Shown here piece by piece: positions 50,566-62,320 of a stretch of 64,000 bases of DNA (the stretch's first letter is position 1; each line of letters starts with the position of its first letter). Made by a program: the position numbers and the translations under genes. The notes beneath the pieces were generated by a model. That model searched no databases. It was not told where the DNA came from and was given only the letters and a program-made list of their open reading frames with translations. This stretch comes from Tamarix chinensis. Lineage: Eukaryota; Streptophyta; Magnoliopsida; Caryophyllales; Tamaricaceae. The stretch spans positions 26,307,590-26,371,589 of the forward strand of contig CM060180.1 in NCBI GenBank assembly GCA_030549775.1, given 5' to 3'.

Positions 50566-50990
50566 CTTTTTTTTGATAATTGTTGTTACACAACGATCAG
50601 CGATCAACAAAAGAGTACAAGATAAGAAATCCTCCTAACTTAACAGAGCCTGAATATTATGGACCACATCTTCCGACCTATAGGGAAACTCTCTCCTACC
50701 ATTCTTAATCCAGAACCCAATTCTCATCTTTATTAGCATGAGCATCCATCGGTCACAGACATCTACCTTGTCGAAGACTTTCTTATTCCTGAATTCCCAA
50801 ATAGTGCCCAGAATAGCAAAGAATGCCGCTCGCCAAATCTCCCCTCTCAATCCTTTGCTGGAGAAACCCAACCATGCTACTGCGTTTTCCTCAACTGCCT
50901 TAGGTATCACCCAGTGATACCCTATCCACTCACATATCTCATACCACGTTTTCCCTGTCACAGGGCAATGTAAGAACAGGTGATTCTATT
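50566..50990 (-). pseudogene. LINE 3' fragment with zf-RVT domain
   Basis: On the minus strand NHLFLHCPVTGKTWYEI is followed by GEIWRAAFFAILGTIWEFRN and a C-terminal tail ending VVHNIQALL, then a stop at 50,635 and a short 3' part ending AATTATCAAAAAAAAG. This is the extreme C-terminus of a plant L1-type reverse transcriptase, truncated at its 5' side, with a stop just before NHLFLHC. It is a diverged relative of the fragment at 43.2 kb. Confidence 0.8.
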
Positions 50991-51825
50991 GGAGATTTTT
51001 TTATCACGTAGCTATAGAAAATACTTTTTTACTGTATAAAAAAGATATATATATTTTTTTCAATTCTATCCCTCCCTTTTCTATTTGTTTTTCTTCCTCA
51101 CTCTTTAACCCTCTCTTTTTCTTACTTCTTTCCCGAAACTCTCTCGGTCTCTCAGCCTCTCACCTTCCTAGCGCTAAGGTAAGGAATTTTTTTTTTTTTT
51201 CAGTAGAATGATAAATGCGCACGGTATTTTCTTATTGTGGGAGAAGATTCAGTCATGGGAAGGCTTGAACAACAAATCTTGTCCGTGGAGTGGGGTTCAA
51301 GGTTTTTTTTTTCCCAACTGTAGATCTAGCTTTTAGAAATTTTTTTACAGCTATCGGCTGGATCAAAATTAAAAATTTTGGAAAAATGTAGATAATTTTT
51401 TTTTGCAGAAATGAGATTAATTGGCGTAGAAGAAGGAAGGGGATCAGCAATTTATGTCGTTCAAGGAGGAAGGGAATTGATAAATTTTGCCGGTAGATAG
51501 AGGGGAAGAAGGGCAAAAATTGCAGAGGTGAGTAAGGAGAGGGAACGTCAACAATGACCGGTGGGTAAGGAGTATATTGGTGAAAATTTTGTATCGAGTA
51601 ATTTTTTTTTTCTAAATAAAAAACCCTACTACTATTATTATTATTATTATTTGGCCAATTAACCAAAATAGAAATTTTTATGTTGTGCTAAAGCAGATAT
51701 CAATCAAGGAAACAAGAATAACTACAAAACTTAATATTTTATTACTACCATCTCAAGCAATGCAAAATTTAAGTGGATTTATTTATTTGTGGGTTGTGGA
51801 GAAGCAGAAATACAGTCGCATTACC

Positions 51826-51859
<34 letters not shown>

Positions 51860-52313
51860 TATATATAGACATGCTTTGGAACAGATGATGTAGTATATAG
51901 TAAATTCACACCATCATCCTTTATCCTTCAATTATTCAAAGACAAATCGCTTGACAATTTTCCAAGTCGATGATGAACCTCGAATATTCTATTATTCCTT
52001 TTCTTTTCCTTTTTGATTTGGGATAAACGAATGTGTGAAGCAGCGTCTGACAAGTGAAAATGACGGTGGGCGGAGAATTGGAAGATTGCAGGCCCGAATA
52101 CTTGGTTAAGGAGAGTAATTAGCGTTGAAGGTAACGGTTGATTGATGGAAAGAATAAAGGAAAGACGGTGGAAGGAGGTGGGTCGAAGTACGTAGAAGGA
52201 AAGAAAGGAAGGGGGTAGGAGGGTGCATGGGACGAGAATTCAAACAAATAGTTTGGAAAGCAGGAGCATCTCGTGCTTGGAAATTTTAACACCAGTTCTC
52301 ACTTTTTATTATA
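50991..52313. other. Spacer with CT-rich and AT-rich tracts, no gene
   Basis: A CT-rich stretch (51,060-51,175) ends in GCTAAGGTAAGG, which looks like a leader plus splice donor, but no coding sequence follows. ATT and AT/AC microsatellites lie near 51,635 and 51,835-51,862. Confidence 0.45.
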
Positions 52314-52473
52314 ATAATAGGAGTGAAAAAATTACTATAATGTTTTAAAATTTATATTTTAATTTAATTTAAAATAAATATTTTATTTAAAATATTTTAT
52401 TAATTTTTAAATACTTAATATTAAATATATATATAAAAAATTCATTCTGTTAACCGATACCAAACAAGCCATT
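52314..52473. mobile_element. PIF/Harbinger-like MITE copy 5, left end lost
   Basis: The internal ATAATAGGAGTGAAAAAATT and right end ACCAAACAAGCC match the other copies. The left terminal repeat is missing. Confidence 0.5.
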
Positions 52474-53191
52474 AACAATATTATTATTATTATTATTATG
52501 AGCCAGGGCCAGGGATGGAGACACCGACCGGGGGGGGGAGCCTAGACGTTCAAACGGAGGACCCATATAGTCAAGGAACCCTACTACCATGTTTCATCGT
52601 CTGTTAATACTGACGGAAACATACAACTTCCATAGAATTCAAACCCCGACGATCCCCCACCCACGTGGGAGCAAGGCCCTCGAGCTGGGCCCCAAGGTAA
52701 CAAGAAGTCAAGAACACCAAAAACTCTTAATACTGCCGATCCCGATGTAATACTAGTATTACTTGATCGAGACTGGCTAGACCATACTCATATATAATTA
52801 TATATATCAAATGTGGAAAACCGTACTATATAAAATAAACTAAAATTATTATTTATTTTATTTTATTTTATGTATTTTTTTTATTATATAGAAATAAAAT
52901 AGACATGGCCACATGGGTACAGAATGGATACTATTTTTATTTCTGCTGTTCTGCATTTATAATTTGAACGTAAACTTTCAACTTCAACTAAGATTCTCAG
53001 TAATTAGAATTCGAATAGCTTGATGTAATAAAACATATACCTCTAGGCTATATATGTTAGATAAATTAATATCCTAAAATAAAATGAAATAATATATATT
53101 AACTTAATTTGGGAACTTCAATATCTTTTATTTTATTGGATGAAACTGCGTCGTAATTTAAATAAAAAAAAATAAGGATAATTTTCGGATT

Positions 53192-53232
<41 letters not shown>

Positions 53233-53960
53233 ATAATAATTAAGCCAACACAATTCACCTATTCCATGTGAATTAAAAATACAAGCTAGCTGCTGTTTTA
53301 TTATGACTAATATAATAGTCCGATGCGATGTTATTGGGGCGCATCCAGTAGTTTGTTTTATCTATCTCGCTCCTCTCTCTCCTATTTTAATTTTTTCAAT
53401 GTAATAATCAATCTATGACTATGATCGTAGAGTGAAAGTGATCGCATTGCCTTTTTCATGCGTACAGGTACAGCAGCCATCAGGAACTCACCTTCGGCAC
53501 GCGAGGTAAGTTCTAAATAATTTCTCAAATTTAAGAAAAGAATCTTAAGAGTATAAAAAAAATACCTTAAAGTTAAGGTTAATAAGACATATTTAATATT
53601 CTTTTTAGATTTATTTTTACTGTTAAAACCTAAATGAGGTCTTTTTTATATTTTTTTTAAAAAATAGTTGTTATTAATTAAATTATACATAATGAAAATT
53701 GATTATATAAGATTATTAATTAATATTTATAGATTAAAAGTCAAATATTATAAAATATAAATGATCGGTGATATAAGTAATAAAAGTAATTGAGTTGTGT
53801 AAATTTGAGGTAGGAGTAGGGTAGATAATTAAATATGAGGTAGCTTGATATAAGAATAAGATATAAGAGATAAAATGATTGGATGATATAATTGGGTATT
53901 GATTGGATAATGTAATTGGGTATTTTAAATTTAAGGAAGGGACGTAGATGTACTCACCCG
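52474..53960. other. Mixed spacer with a GC-rich patch, no gene
   Basis: A GC-rich patch (52,500-52,740) with a nine-base G run is unlike its surroundings and may be a remnant of an unrecognised retroelement. An AT microsatellite lies at about 53,195-53,230. Confidence 0.4.
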
Positions 53961-54134
53961 CTTTTGGCTATTTTTTTTAGCTATTGTCCGCTAAGGCTCA
54001 CCTAAGATATTGAAAAGATATATGTGTAGAAAGAAAATGAAATGTGAAAATATTTAATCGAAACTTTTCTTATATGATTTATGTGTGGACAATAAAGCAA
54101 AAATTTGTTTTCTTTTTTAAATCATATAAATCTA

Positions 54135-54326
54135 AGTTTTATTTTTAATGAAATAATACATTATTTTTAATGAAGTGTTCATTTTAAAGCAAAATAACAT
54201 CTAAAATAGGTATTCGATTAAAAACAAATTCTTTAATTTTTGATTATTGTATAATATATTTAAATTAAATATGAAGATATTTTTTTTTACTCCTATTATC
54301 CCTACATAAGACAAGCAATAAGAAAT
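54135..54326. mobile_element. PIF/Harbinger-like MITE copy 6, eroded
   Basis: AATGAAGTGTTCATTTTA, AACATCTAAAATAGGTATTC and TACTCCTATTATCCCTA match the interior and right half of copies 3 and 4. Termini are degraded. Confidence 0.45.
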
Positions 54327-54329
54327 ATG

Positions 54330-56270
54330 ATTGTTGTGAGAAATAGGTAGGTGATTTGGTTTGAGTTTCAAAACAAAACAAATCTTAATCTTTTATTTTT
54401 AAAAATGATAAACCAAACCATTTTTTAAATATCTTAAATTAAATCAAACCAAACTATAATTTTGTGTTGTTGTTTGATTCGGTTTACGATACATGCATTT
54501 GATACTTTAATATTCTTGTTTTACAAGAGAAATATTATATATGTTTATACTACTTAATCTCAAAGGTCTATTTTTATACATTTACGTACGCCCAATTCAA
54601 ATTTCAAACTATAACGCACCGTATTATTCAGTATCAATATTAAATAAGTTTCATATCCTATCACATAAGGGAATTTGTTCTCTCAAAAATATTTTTTATT
54701 CAAAATAATATATGTGTGTGTGGGGAATTTATAAATTATAATTTAATTTTTAAAATTGTAATCAAACTATTTTTTTTTATATACTTATTAAATCGAATTA
54801 TAAATTTTCAAATAAAAATTAAATTATAAATTATAATTTAATTCGATTTAATTTATAATTTAGGCCGTATTAAAAATTGTGAGCGACTTCTTGTCATATA
54901 TATAAGAAAAATGAAAGGTAGTCACTTAACCACGTGTTTAGACCCTGCCTACTGCCTGTGGCCAATGACCCCAAGACACAAAAGCACAGAAAGAAGCCAT
55001 GAAACAACACCCTCACACAGTCACACGTACAGATACACGAGTAACATCTGTACCAGATACAAAAGTCCAAGCCAAGAAGAACATGCATACATGTGGAGCA
55101 GCGAGTTAGCGACCAAGAAACCACTAACAACCATCACAATAGGGCAACCGTCATCATCAACAATACAAAATATTATACATTTGCATGTACAGTGTAAGAT
55201 ATATTTGGCGCGGCATGTCGTGTTGATGTGAACTTTGTTAGAAGGGTCTTAACTTTTAAGACGACGACTCAGTATTTATAGCATACAAGTGTTGTAGAAT
55301 AATGGTCAACACATCTCATATGTTAGAGGTCGTATGTTCAAATCTATATACATTAGCAACTTAGGCTGACAAAGAGAGAATAACGTACAGACATTAATGC
55401 AAGCTAGTTTGGCAGACAAACGTCAAGACTAAGATGGAAAGATGTTAATTACAGGCAAAAAGATAGGCACCAACTAAAATAAATAAGCATGGGTTAGATC
55501 CAAAGAAGGATAACACCAACTTTAAATAAGCATACACGGCTCTAGTTATCTTCATATTATCCGATGTCTAAATCGATTCAAAAATCAAATAACCAATATG
55601 ATAGTTTTTTATTAAAAAAATAATAATTAAATAATCAATTCGATCAATAAAAGTTTAAATAAATTAGATATCTGATCAGATAAATATTAATAATATATAA
55701 TACTATAAAATTGTATACATATATACTCTAATTACTAGTTATTTTTCTTAAAATGTTATTATATATGAGTATAACTTAAAATGAGAGTGTTTATTGTACA
55801 TAAATTTTATACTTTTTAATTATTTTTTATTCTAAAATTTAGAATTACTAATTGAATATTATGTAATTTAAAATTTAAATCAAATCATTAGATTATATTA
55901 ATTAAAATTAGATGAATTTATTATTCTTTGATCCAATAATTTTTTTATTCAATATTTTAATTGTGGTATGTTATAAAATTTTAGATATACGACATAATAT
56001 CTATTAGAGCATCTAAAATTTCAGACATCCAAAATTATTTTATAAATATTTAATCTTTTATATTTTCGATTTTTTTTTACCAAATAACCGATTCATAATT
56101 CATAAATACTCTCCATAGCTGCGACACCGTCCACCATATTAGATGTTTGGATCTTAACTATTAAATAGCTTATCGTCATCATGACTGACTAGTAAACAAG
56201 GTGTACCTAACTACCTATAGAAATCAACATCCTACACGCGGCCCACCAACCAACTGGACGCATTAAAGTA
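54330..56270. other. AT-rich spacer, possible LINE 3' remnant
   Basis: The minus strand of 54,905-55,230 has the Cys/Leu-rich, TGTG-rich character of the LINE 3' region near 42,500 and ends in a TTATATATATGACAAGAAG tail, but no conserved residue supports it. The rest is AT-rich without signals. Confidence 0.35.
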
Positions 56271-56418
56271 GTCACGTAGAAGGGAACGGGGCGGGTCGGA
56301 GACGAGAGTGTGTTGCACGGGGGCGGGGACGGAGATGGGAAAGGGAACAAAACGAAACGAAATGTAGAAATAATATTTTATAAAAAATTAGGAAAATAGG
56401 GACGATAGAAAATATAAA

Positions 56419-56450
<32 letters not shown>

Positions 56451-56812
56451 TCTTTAAAATAGATTAAATTTATTAAAATTATTACTTATATTAGTTAATT
56501 TTTATTATAAATAATTATTTTTAATATAAAAATTAATTAAATATTTTTTTAATAAAATTATTAATTAAATAATTTTAATATAAATTTTAACCCCAAAATG
56601 TTTCCAAAGGAGGAAACGTTTCCGGGACGGGGGACAACACCTAATTGCCGTCCCCGTGCATCAGTGTCACGAGACTCTATTCTCATTCTATAATATGATA
56701 ACAAATAAAAAAAAATTCTTATCCGATTCAATCTTTGAATTTTTTTATTAGGAATTTTTTTAATATTTTTCTTCCTTAATTTATTTTTCGAATTTGAAAT
56801 TTCACCCGATCC
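56271..56812. repeat. G-rich decayed repeat with AT tract, left of solo LTR I
   Basis: GGGAACGGGGCGGGTCGGAG at 56,281, an AT microsatellite (56,425-56,450), and CGGGACGGGGGACAAC near 56,622. It appears to belong with the C-rich piece right of LTR I (61,290-61,430), so the LTR may have split one older repeat. Confidence 0.35.
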
Positions 56813-56817
56813 CTAAA

Positions 56818-59800
56818 TGTAATACCCCATATTTTAAAATTCAATTTTATTAAGTTTAATTATTTTGTTAGCGTAAATTGATGTAAATATTTAATTATTT
56901 TAATTTTAATTCGTTTTATGGATTTATCGACGATTTTGAGTTTATGTTTTGAATTTAATTAATTTTTGTCGTTGCGAACCATTTTAGATGAATTCGTTCA
57001 CGACCATGATTTTATTATATTCTTATGATTTCGATTTTCGGTTAAAAATATGTGTTCCCGTTTATTCTCGTGTTTTGATTTGTAATATTTTAGATTCGTT
57101 TCCGATTATAACTTCGTCGTGTGATTACGACTTTATTTTGGAGTTATATTTCGCTAACGAAATATATTATTTAAATTATAAAATTTCAGTTTAAATAGTT
57201 AAAGTTATTTTAATAATTTTATCCGTAGAAAATATTTCCAACTTTAAATTTATTCGTTTTTAAAAATCGTTAATATCTTCGGAAAGTTTTAAATTAAAAA
57301 GATTTTCGGAGTTTATTTATGAATTTCTTTTCGGAATTAATTTTCTTCCGTTTTACGATTTTTGGTTTACGGAAAATCGATTTCGGAAATTATTTAAGTT
57401 AGTCTCGGTTTATAAGAATTTAATTTAAATATTTACTTTTATGCTTTTAAATATTATTTCGAGGTCTTATAATATATTTCCGTAAATAATACAAATTTTT
57501 ATGTTCGTTGGTAAGTTTTTCCGAAAATATTTCCGAAATTCTTTATATAACTTTTTATTAATTTTAAGCTTTCAGAATCTTATGAAATAATTTTTGTTTA
57601 ATGAATTTTAGATAAAATATTCCATTAATAATTTTATACTTTTAGTATTTATTTTATATGTGTAAAAAAAAAACACCCAGCCCTACCCCGACCGGTGCCC
57701 CTTTTCTTTTCCTTTTCTCTTCTTCTTCTCTTCTCTTCTCTCCTTCTCGTGCTCCCTGTTTTCTGCACCAGAAACCCCAGCCCCGACCTCCTCCTCCCTG
57801 CTCCTCCTTCGTCGATCGCTCGCCAGCCACCGTCGGCCACAATAGGCGACGCGACTGACCGCCACCAGCCGCGCCCAGTAGCCACGCACAGCAGCCGAAG
57901 AAGGCGGCAGCAACCGCGCGCCGCAGCAGCGACGAGCAGCAAACGCAGGCTGCGCCGCCACCGCCCAGCCACCGTCGACATCTCCCGACCACCAGCGAGC
58001 CACCCCCGGTCCCCGATGAATCTTCTCCAGCCTTCCTTTGCTCCAATTTCGTTGATTTTCGTTTGGTATAAATATCCGAAAACCCTAATATTAATTTGAT
58101 TAATTGAGTGTGATTTAGCTTGTGATAAGCTAAATTAATTGTTGTATTATGTATATATGTGCTGTAAGATTGATTTGGATATGTTAATTGTATGGTTTGT
58201 GTTCGGAATTTGGGAAATTGAATTTTAGGCCGGGTTATGCCCAAATTTTTCGGATCCGACCAATTTGGCGATTTTGGATAAATTGATTATACAATATGTT
58301 TTTAAATGTATCTAATTTCATGTCGGAACCGTCAATTTGAGAAATTTATGCGGAATCAATCAGAATTCGATTCCTAGGTCAAAATTCTTGTGTAATAAAA
58401 TTGGGTCGCTTAATTGAGTCGTTTCGCTCAATTGATTTTACAATATCGTTTGAAATGTATTTAATTTCATATCGGAAGTGTTGATTTGGGAAAATTGTGT
58501 GTAATTAATCAGAATTGGATTTTTAGGTCAAAACTCTTGCGGGTCCAAATTGGATTGTGTAATCAGGTCGTTTTATTCAATTGAATATACAATTTATATT
58601 GGAATATATTTAATTACATTTCCAAACCATCAATTTATATATTTTAGCAATAATTGATCAGATTTGCATTCCGGGCTCAAAAACTTAAATTATGCTATGC
58701 TTCTCTTACCTAATTGATTTCTGGATTTGACTTTAAATCATTTGAATTATGTTTTTATCTTATCGGGTTAGATTTGGTTCTATGCAAAAGGTTGGTTGTC
58801 CTTTGGATTGTAAAACCTAGTGAATAAGTCATTTTTGATAAAATAGCTTATAATCTATTATTCTTTTCCCGACATTCCAAAACAATTTGAAATGTCCCAA
58901 GTGATGAGTGTTAATCCGATTTGGTTAATATTAAATTTTAAATCTCAATCGAGCTACGCTCGCAAGTCATAGGTTTTATGCACGTTTTTCAATAAAGGTT
59001 GTTTGTGTCCGTTTGTGTTGATTTTATTATAATTGAATTGTTGATCGATAGATAGTTTCTAACCTAGTTCCGATTTCCATCGGTGATCTAGGAAAACATT
59101 CTTGTGGATTGTCGAGCTTTTGATAACTCTCTCTTTCTCGATTTGCTTAGCTAGCTTCGGACTTAGGTAAGTCATTACTTACCTTTGGTTATGACGGATT
59201 CTCGATGTATGTCTGCTTGGAGTGAAAGGTGGTGATGATGATTATCGATTATTTAATTATGTCAAGCATATGCTATGTTCTATATGGAAATTGCATGAAT
59301 ATATGGATTTGTAGCCTCAATACAACGCGTGTTAATATGACGCTTGGATATTATACGTGTGTAAGTGTGTGAAGGGCTGAGTATGGATTGAAATTGCATG
59401 ATACCTTATGCTGTATTTTATGCCATGGAATCATTCGGCTTTAATGCTCCTAAAGTTATTCGGCTTTCATGCCTCATGAACTGGATCGGCTTTAATGCCA
59501 CTCAAAATTGATCGGCTTTAATGCCATTTGGATTGGTTCGGCTTTAACGCCGCTTGGATTGGTTTGGCTTTAACACCGCTTGGATTGGTTCGGCTTTAAT
59601 GCCGCTTAAAATTGACTGGCTTTAATGCCATTTGAAATTGATATAATAATGAAACGTCATTGTGTTGATGGATGTGAGCTAAGTGCTGTTATGTGGGCCT
59701 GATTTATGATTGACTAAATTCGTGAATAAAATATTAATCACTTAAAGTGAAAGATCTTGAGTTGGGACTTGTATCACTCGGGGTAGCTATCCGAGTTAGG

Positions 59801-61167
59801 TTTGGTATTCACTTGGTACCATTCCGGTGTTTTTCTATTCTGTGATCCCGGGTGCCTTACGAGGTCCGAAGAGGCCCTCTTCTACTCTATAGGTGTCTCG
59901 ATATATTTCGGCCCTATAGGGGGTATGCATACTTAAGTGATTAGGTGTCCTATTTATTGGTGGTCTGGTTACGTTTCTGGGCGGGCCAGTTAGGGCTAGT
60001 ACTGTTCGAGTACTAGATTAGTTGTTACGATCTTTGAGTCTCCATCCTCAAGAAAATATAATTAAACAGTTGTGATTACAATAAAGGAATATAATAATCA
60101 TGAATTATTCTCGTTGGCTCTTGGACTTTATGTTCTATTTCCTATTCATGTCTCTTGATTCTATCTTACAATAATGTTTCCATATGACAAACGTCCGCAT
60201 TCAATTATCATATGATCTATTATTTAAAGCACATGTGAGACTTGTGTGTAGAATGATACCTTCTAGGGTAGTGTGTGATTCGTAGCATGTGATTATGATT
60301 TTCTTGGAAGCTTGTACCTTATGTATTGTTATGTCTAGTCATGTATTATAAGCGTGAGTCTGTGACTCCATGTTTTATGGTGTGTGTATCATATGTATAA
60401 TCGAGCATGAATTAATGTATGAGTAGAATGACGTATGTATCGCATGTATAATTGAACATAAGTATTGTAAGCTGAATGTTGCCTTATCTTATATGTATTA
60501 TGTTTCTTTCCAAGAGTAAGGTAGTCTTGATTTACTCAGTACCGGACCCATACTGATACTACCTTGATTGTTTGGGTCCTGTGATGATCCACTGATGGTG
60601 GGGAGCAGACCATTTGTGCTGGTTCAATATTAAATATGTTATTGTTGGGAGGAATAATTTCCTTGGATTTTGAGAGTAGGTTATCCGGTGATTCGATTTG
60701 GCAAATAAAGTTGGCTCCACTGTTGGGATGCCCCTTGGTTCTCTTTTCAGATTTTATTGTATCTTAAATGTATTATTTTGGTGTATAAATCATTCATCTG
60801 ATTTGTATTTAGTTGGTTTGTGATTTGTGGGAGATGTATTTGGATTTAATATCCTTTATCTTTTTAAGTTTTAAAGTCCAAGATTACTTTACAGGTTTCT
60901 GTTGATTTATTCAACGATAATTTTATCCAGCAACATTGTTCACATTCCATATGCATGTGGATATCTCCTTGTGGGAGTATATTCTCACTGCATAGATGTT
61001 GGTTGAATTTTACTGGACAGGTTTTAGCCTTGCATCTAGCATTAGATATATGGCGGACATTTATCTTGTGTTAGGTGTGGCGGTAACATTTTCCAAATTG
61101 TGTTTTAGCTTCCGCATTATTCTTTTAAATTCGAAATTTTTCAGGAGTGAAATTTTGGGGTGTTACA
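56818..61167 (+). mobile_element. Solo LTR I, 4,350 bp, flanked by CTAAA target duplication
   Basis: It starts TGTAATACCCCAT and ends TGGGGTGTTACA, 12-bp imperfect inverted termini. Perfect 5-bp duplications CTAAA lie at 56813-56817 and 61168-61172. It has a CT-rich zone with GC-rich end (57,670-58,020), a 26-bp tandem block (59,430-59,640), and landmarks shared with B, C, D and J. There is no gag-pol, primer site or polypurine tract within; the overlapping frames at 57.65-58.25 kb are low-complexity Pro/Arg-rich artefacts. It is the best reference copy of the family in the window. Confidence 0.92.
59430..59640. repeat. 26-bp tandem repeat in LTR I, 8 copies
   Basis: CGGCTTTAATGCC recurs at about 59,436, 59,461, 59,487, 59,513, 59,539, 59,564, 59,591 and 59,617, separated by GCTTGGATTGGTT-type phrases. 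Confidence 0.9.
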
Positions 61168-61289
61168 CTAAAACCCTACTTTATATTCAATTTCCCATTT
61201 TATCCCTAATTCTCAAGTCTTTTTTATATTATACTTTTAATTTATATTCTATAAAAAATTATATTATGTACGTATAATTATATAAAAAA

Positions 61290-61430
61290 ATATTTGGGGT
61301 GGATTCGGGGAGGAAAATTCCAAACCCGTCTTCGCTCCATCCCCAAAAACATTCTTGTTAAAAAAATTTGAATTAAAACGAAGAATCTCTGACGAGACTC
61401 CGAACCCGCAGAAAAATTATCATCCCTAGT
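61290..61430. repeat. Fragment of a dispersed repeat ending TTATCATCCCTAGT
   Basis: GGATTCGGGGAGGAAAATTC faces CTCCATCCCCAAAAAC, with the same terminal phrase as the repeat at 28,885-29,260. Confidence 0.4.
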
Positions 61431-61695
61431 CACATAGAGATTATAAAAAGATAAATTAGAACCAAAATAGTAAGTTGACTACAAGTGTACAAACATTAAA
61501 GTTCTAAAAAAATTCCACAAAAATATAGAACTTGTGTCAATTAGTCCTATAGATACAATCGCTTCTAAAACAAAATTAGAGTGCATGGAGGGAAGTAGCT
61601 GATAGTGGCTTGGCCATATGTCAGTTATTGACAGGAGGATACTTTTTTTTAAATAAAAATAAAATATCTTTCATTAAAGTTATTAAATAAATTTA

Positions 61696-61740
<45 letters not shown>

Positions 61741-62065
61741 TACTTCTAATATAAATAAAAATTATTGTGTAAAATATTGCTCTATTAAAGTGAAAATAGA
61801 TAGAATATATATTGAAAATTTATGAAAAGATGAACGCGAATACAAAATTAGTTTCATAATACTTTTTGTACCAAAAAGTATTATAGAATCATATTATGGT
61901 ATCTTCAATATAACTACTCTTAGAGGAGTAAAATGAGCATCTCGAGCACCTCTTTAAACTCCATGAAGCTGGGAGGGGGGAAGGCACGGTACTTTTTAGA
62001 AGGAAAAAAATGTATCAAGAATGTAAATAAAATCAGTAAACATTTACCACACACCAAACAGTCGA
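61431..62065. other. AT-rich spacer
   Basis: Contains an AT microsatellite (about 61,705-61,735). The 64-codon frame starting at 61,933 runs into the SINE and is not a gene. Confidence 0.5.
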
Positions 62066-62081
62066 GGAAATCGGATCTAGC

Positions 62082-62320
62082 CTGCACGGGCATAGTCCAA
62101 TGGACGGAGCATGGTAAGTTGGTATAAGTGACCTAGGTTCGAATCGTGGCGGCTGCAATATGAAAATTTCAACCCTCCAATGTGGGGGTGGCTCCTTGTG
62201 GGCACCACGGTAAAGCCGTTATTCCTTAGCCCGTTGGGTCACTATGATTTACCTCCTCCGTAAATGTCGGGCCAGTGTGTAGGGGACCTGGGGGCAAGGA
62301 TATTTCGCCTTTTGGTACAA
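62082..62320 (+). mobile_element. tRNA-derived SINE, 239 bp, 16-bp target duplication
   Basis: The 5' part has an A-box-like TAGTCCAATGG (62,094) and a B box GGTTCGAATC (62,133-62,142), the RNA polymerase III promoter of tRNA-derived SINEs. The body has TGTGGGGGTGG and GGGCACCACGGTAAAGCCG phrases, and the 3' end is a short T run (TTTTGG) rather than poly(A). The flanks GGAAATCGGATCTAGC (62066-62081) and GGAAATCAGATCTAGC (62321-62336) match at 15 of 16 positions, so both boundaries are secure. It resembles the widespread T-tailed plant SINE type. Confidence 0.9.

Noticed and set aside
52500..52740. GC-rich patch as a CpG island or gene start
   Set aside because: No coding sequence or promoter elements follow; more likely a retroelement remnant.
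57654..58244. Overlapping frames on both strands near the GC-rich zone of LTR I
   Set aside because: Several overlapping Arg/Pro/Ala-rich frames on both strands in a CT-rich, GC-skewed tract inside a solo LTR; no domain.
59430..59640. Regularly spaced 26-bp repeats as a CRISPR array
   Set aside because: Units are degenerate and contiguous, spacers are not unique, and the context is a plant LTR.
62094..62145. Free-standing tRNA gene
   Set aside because: A and B boxes are present, but there is no cloverleaf with anticodon arm, and it sits inside a target duplication with a SINE body.
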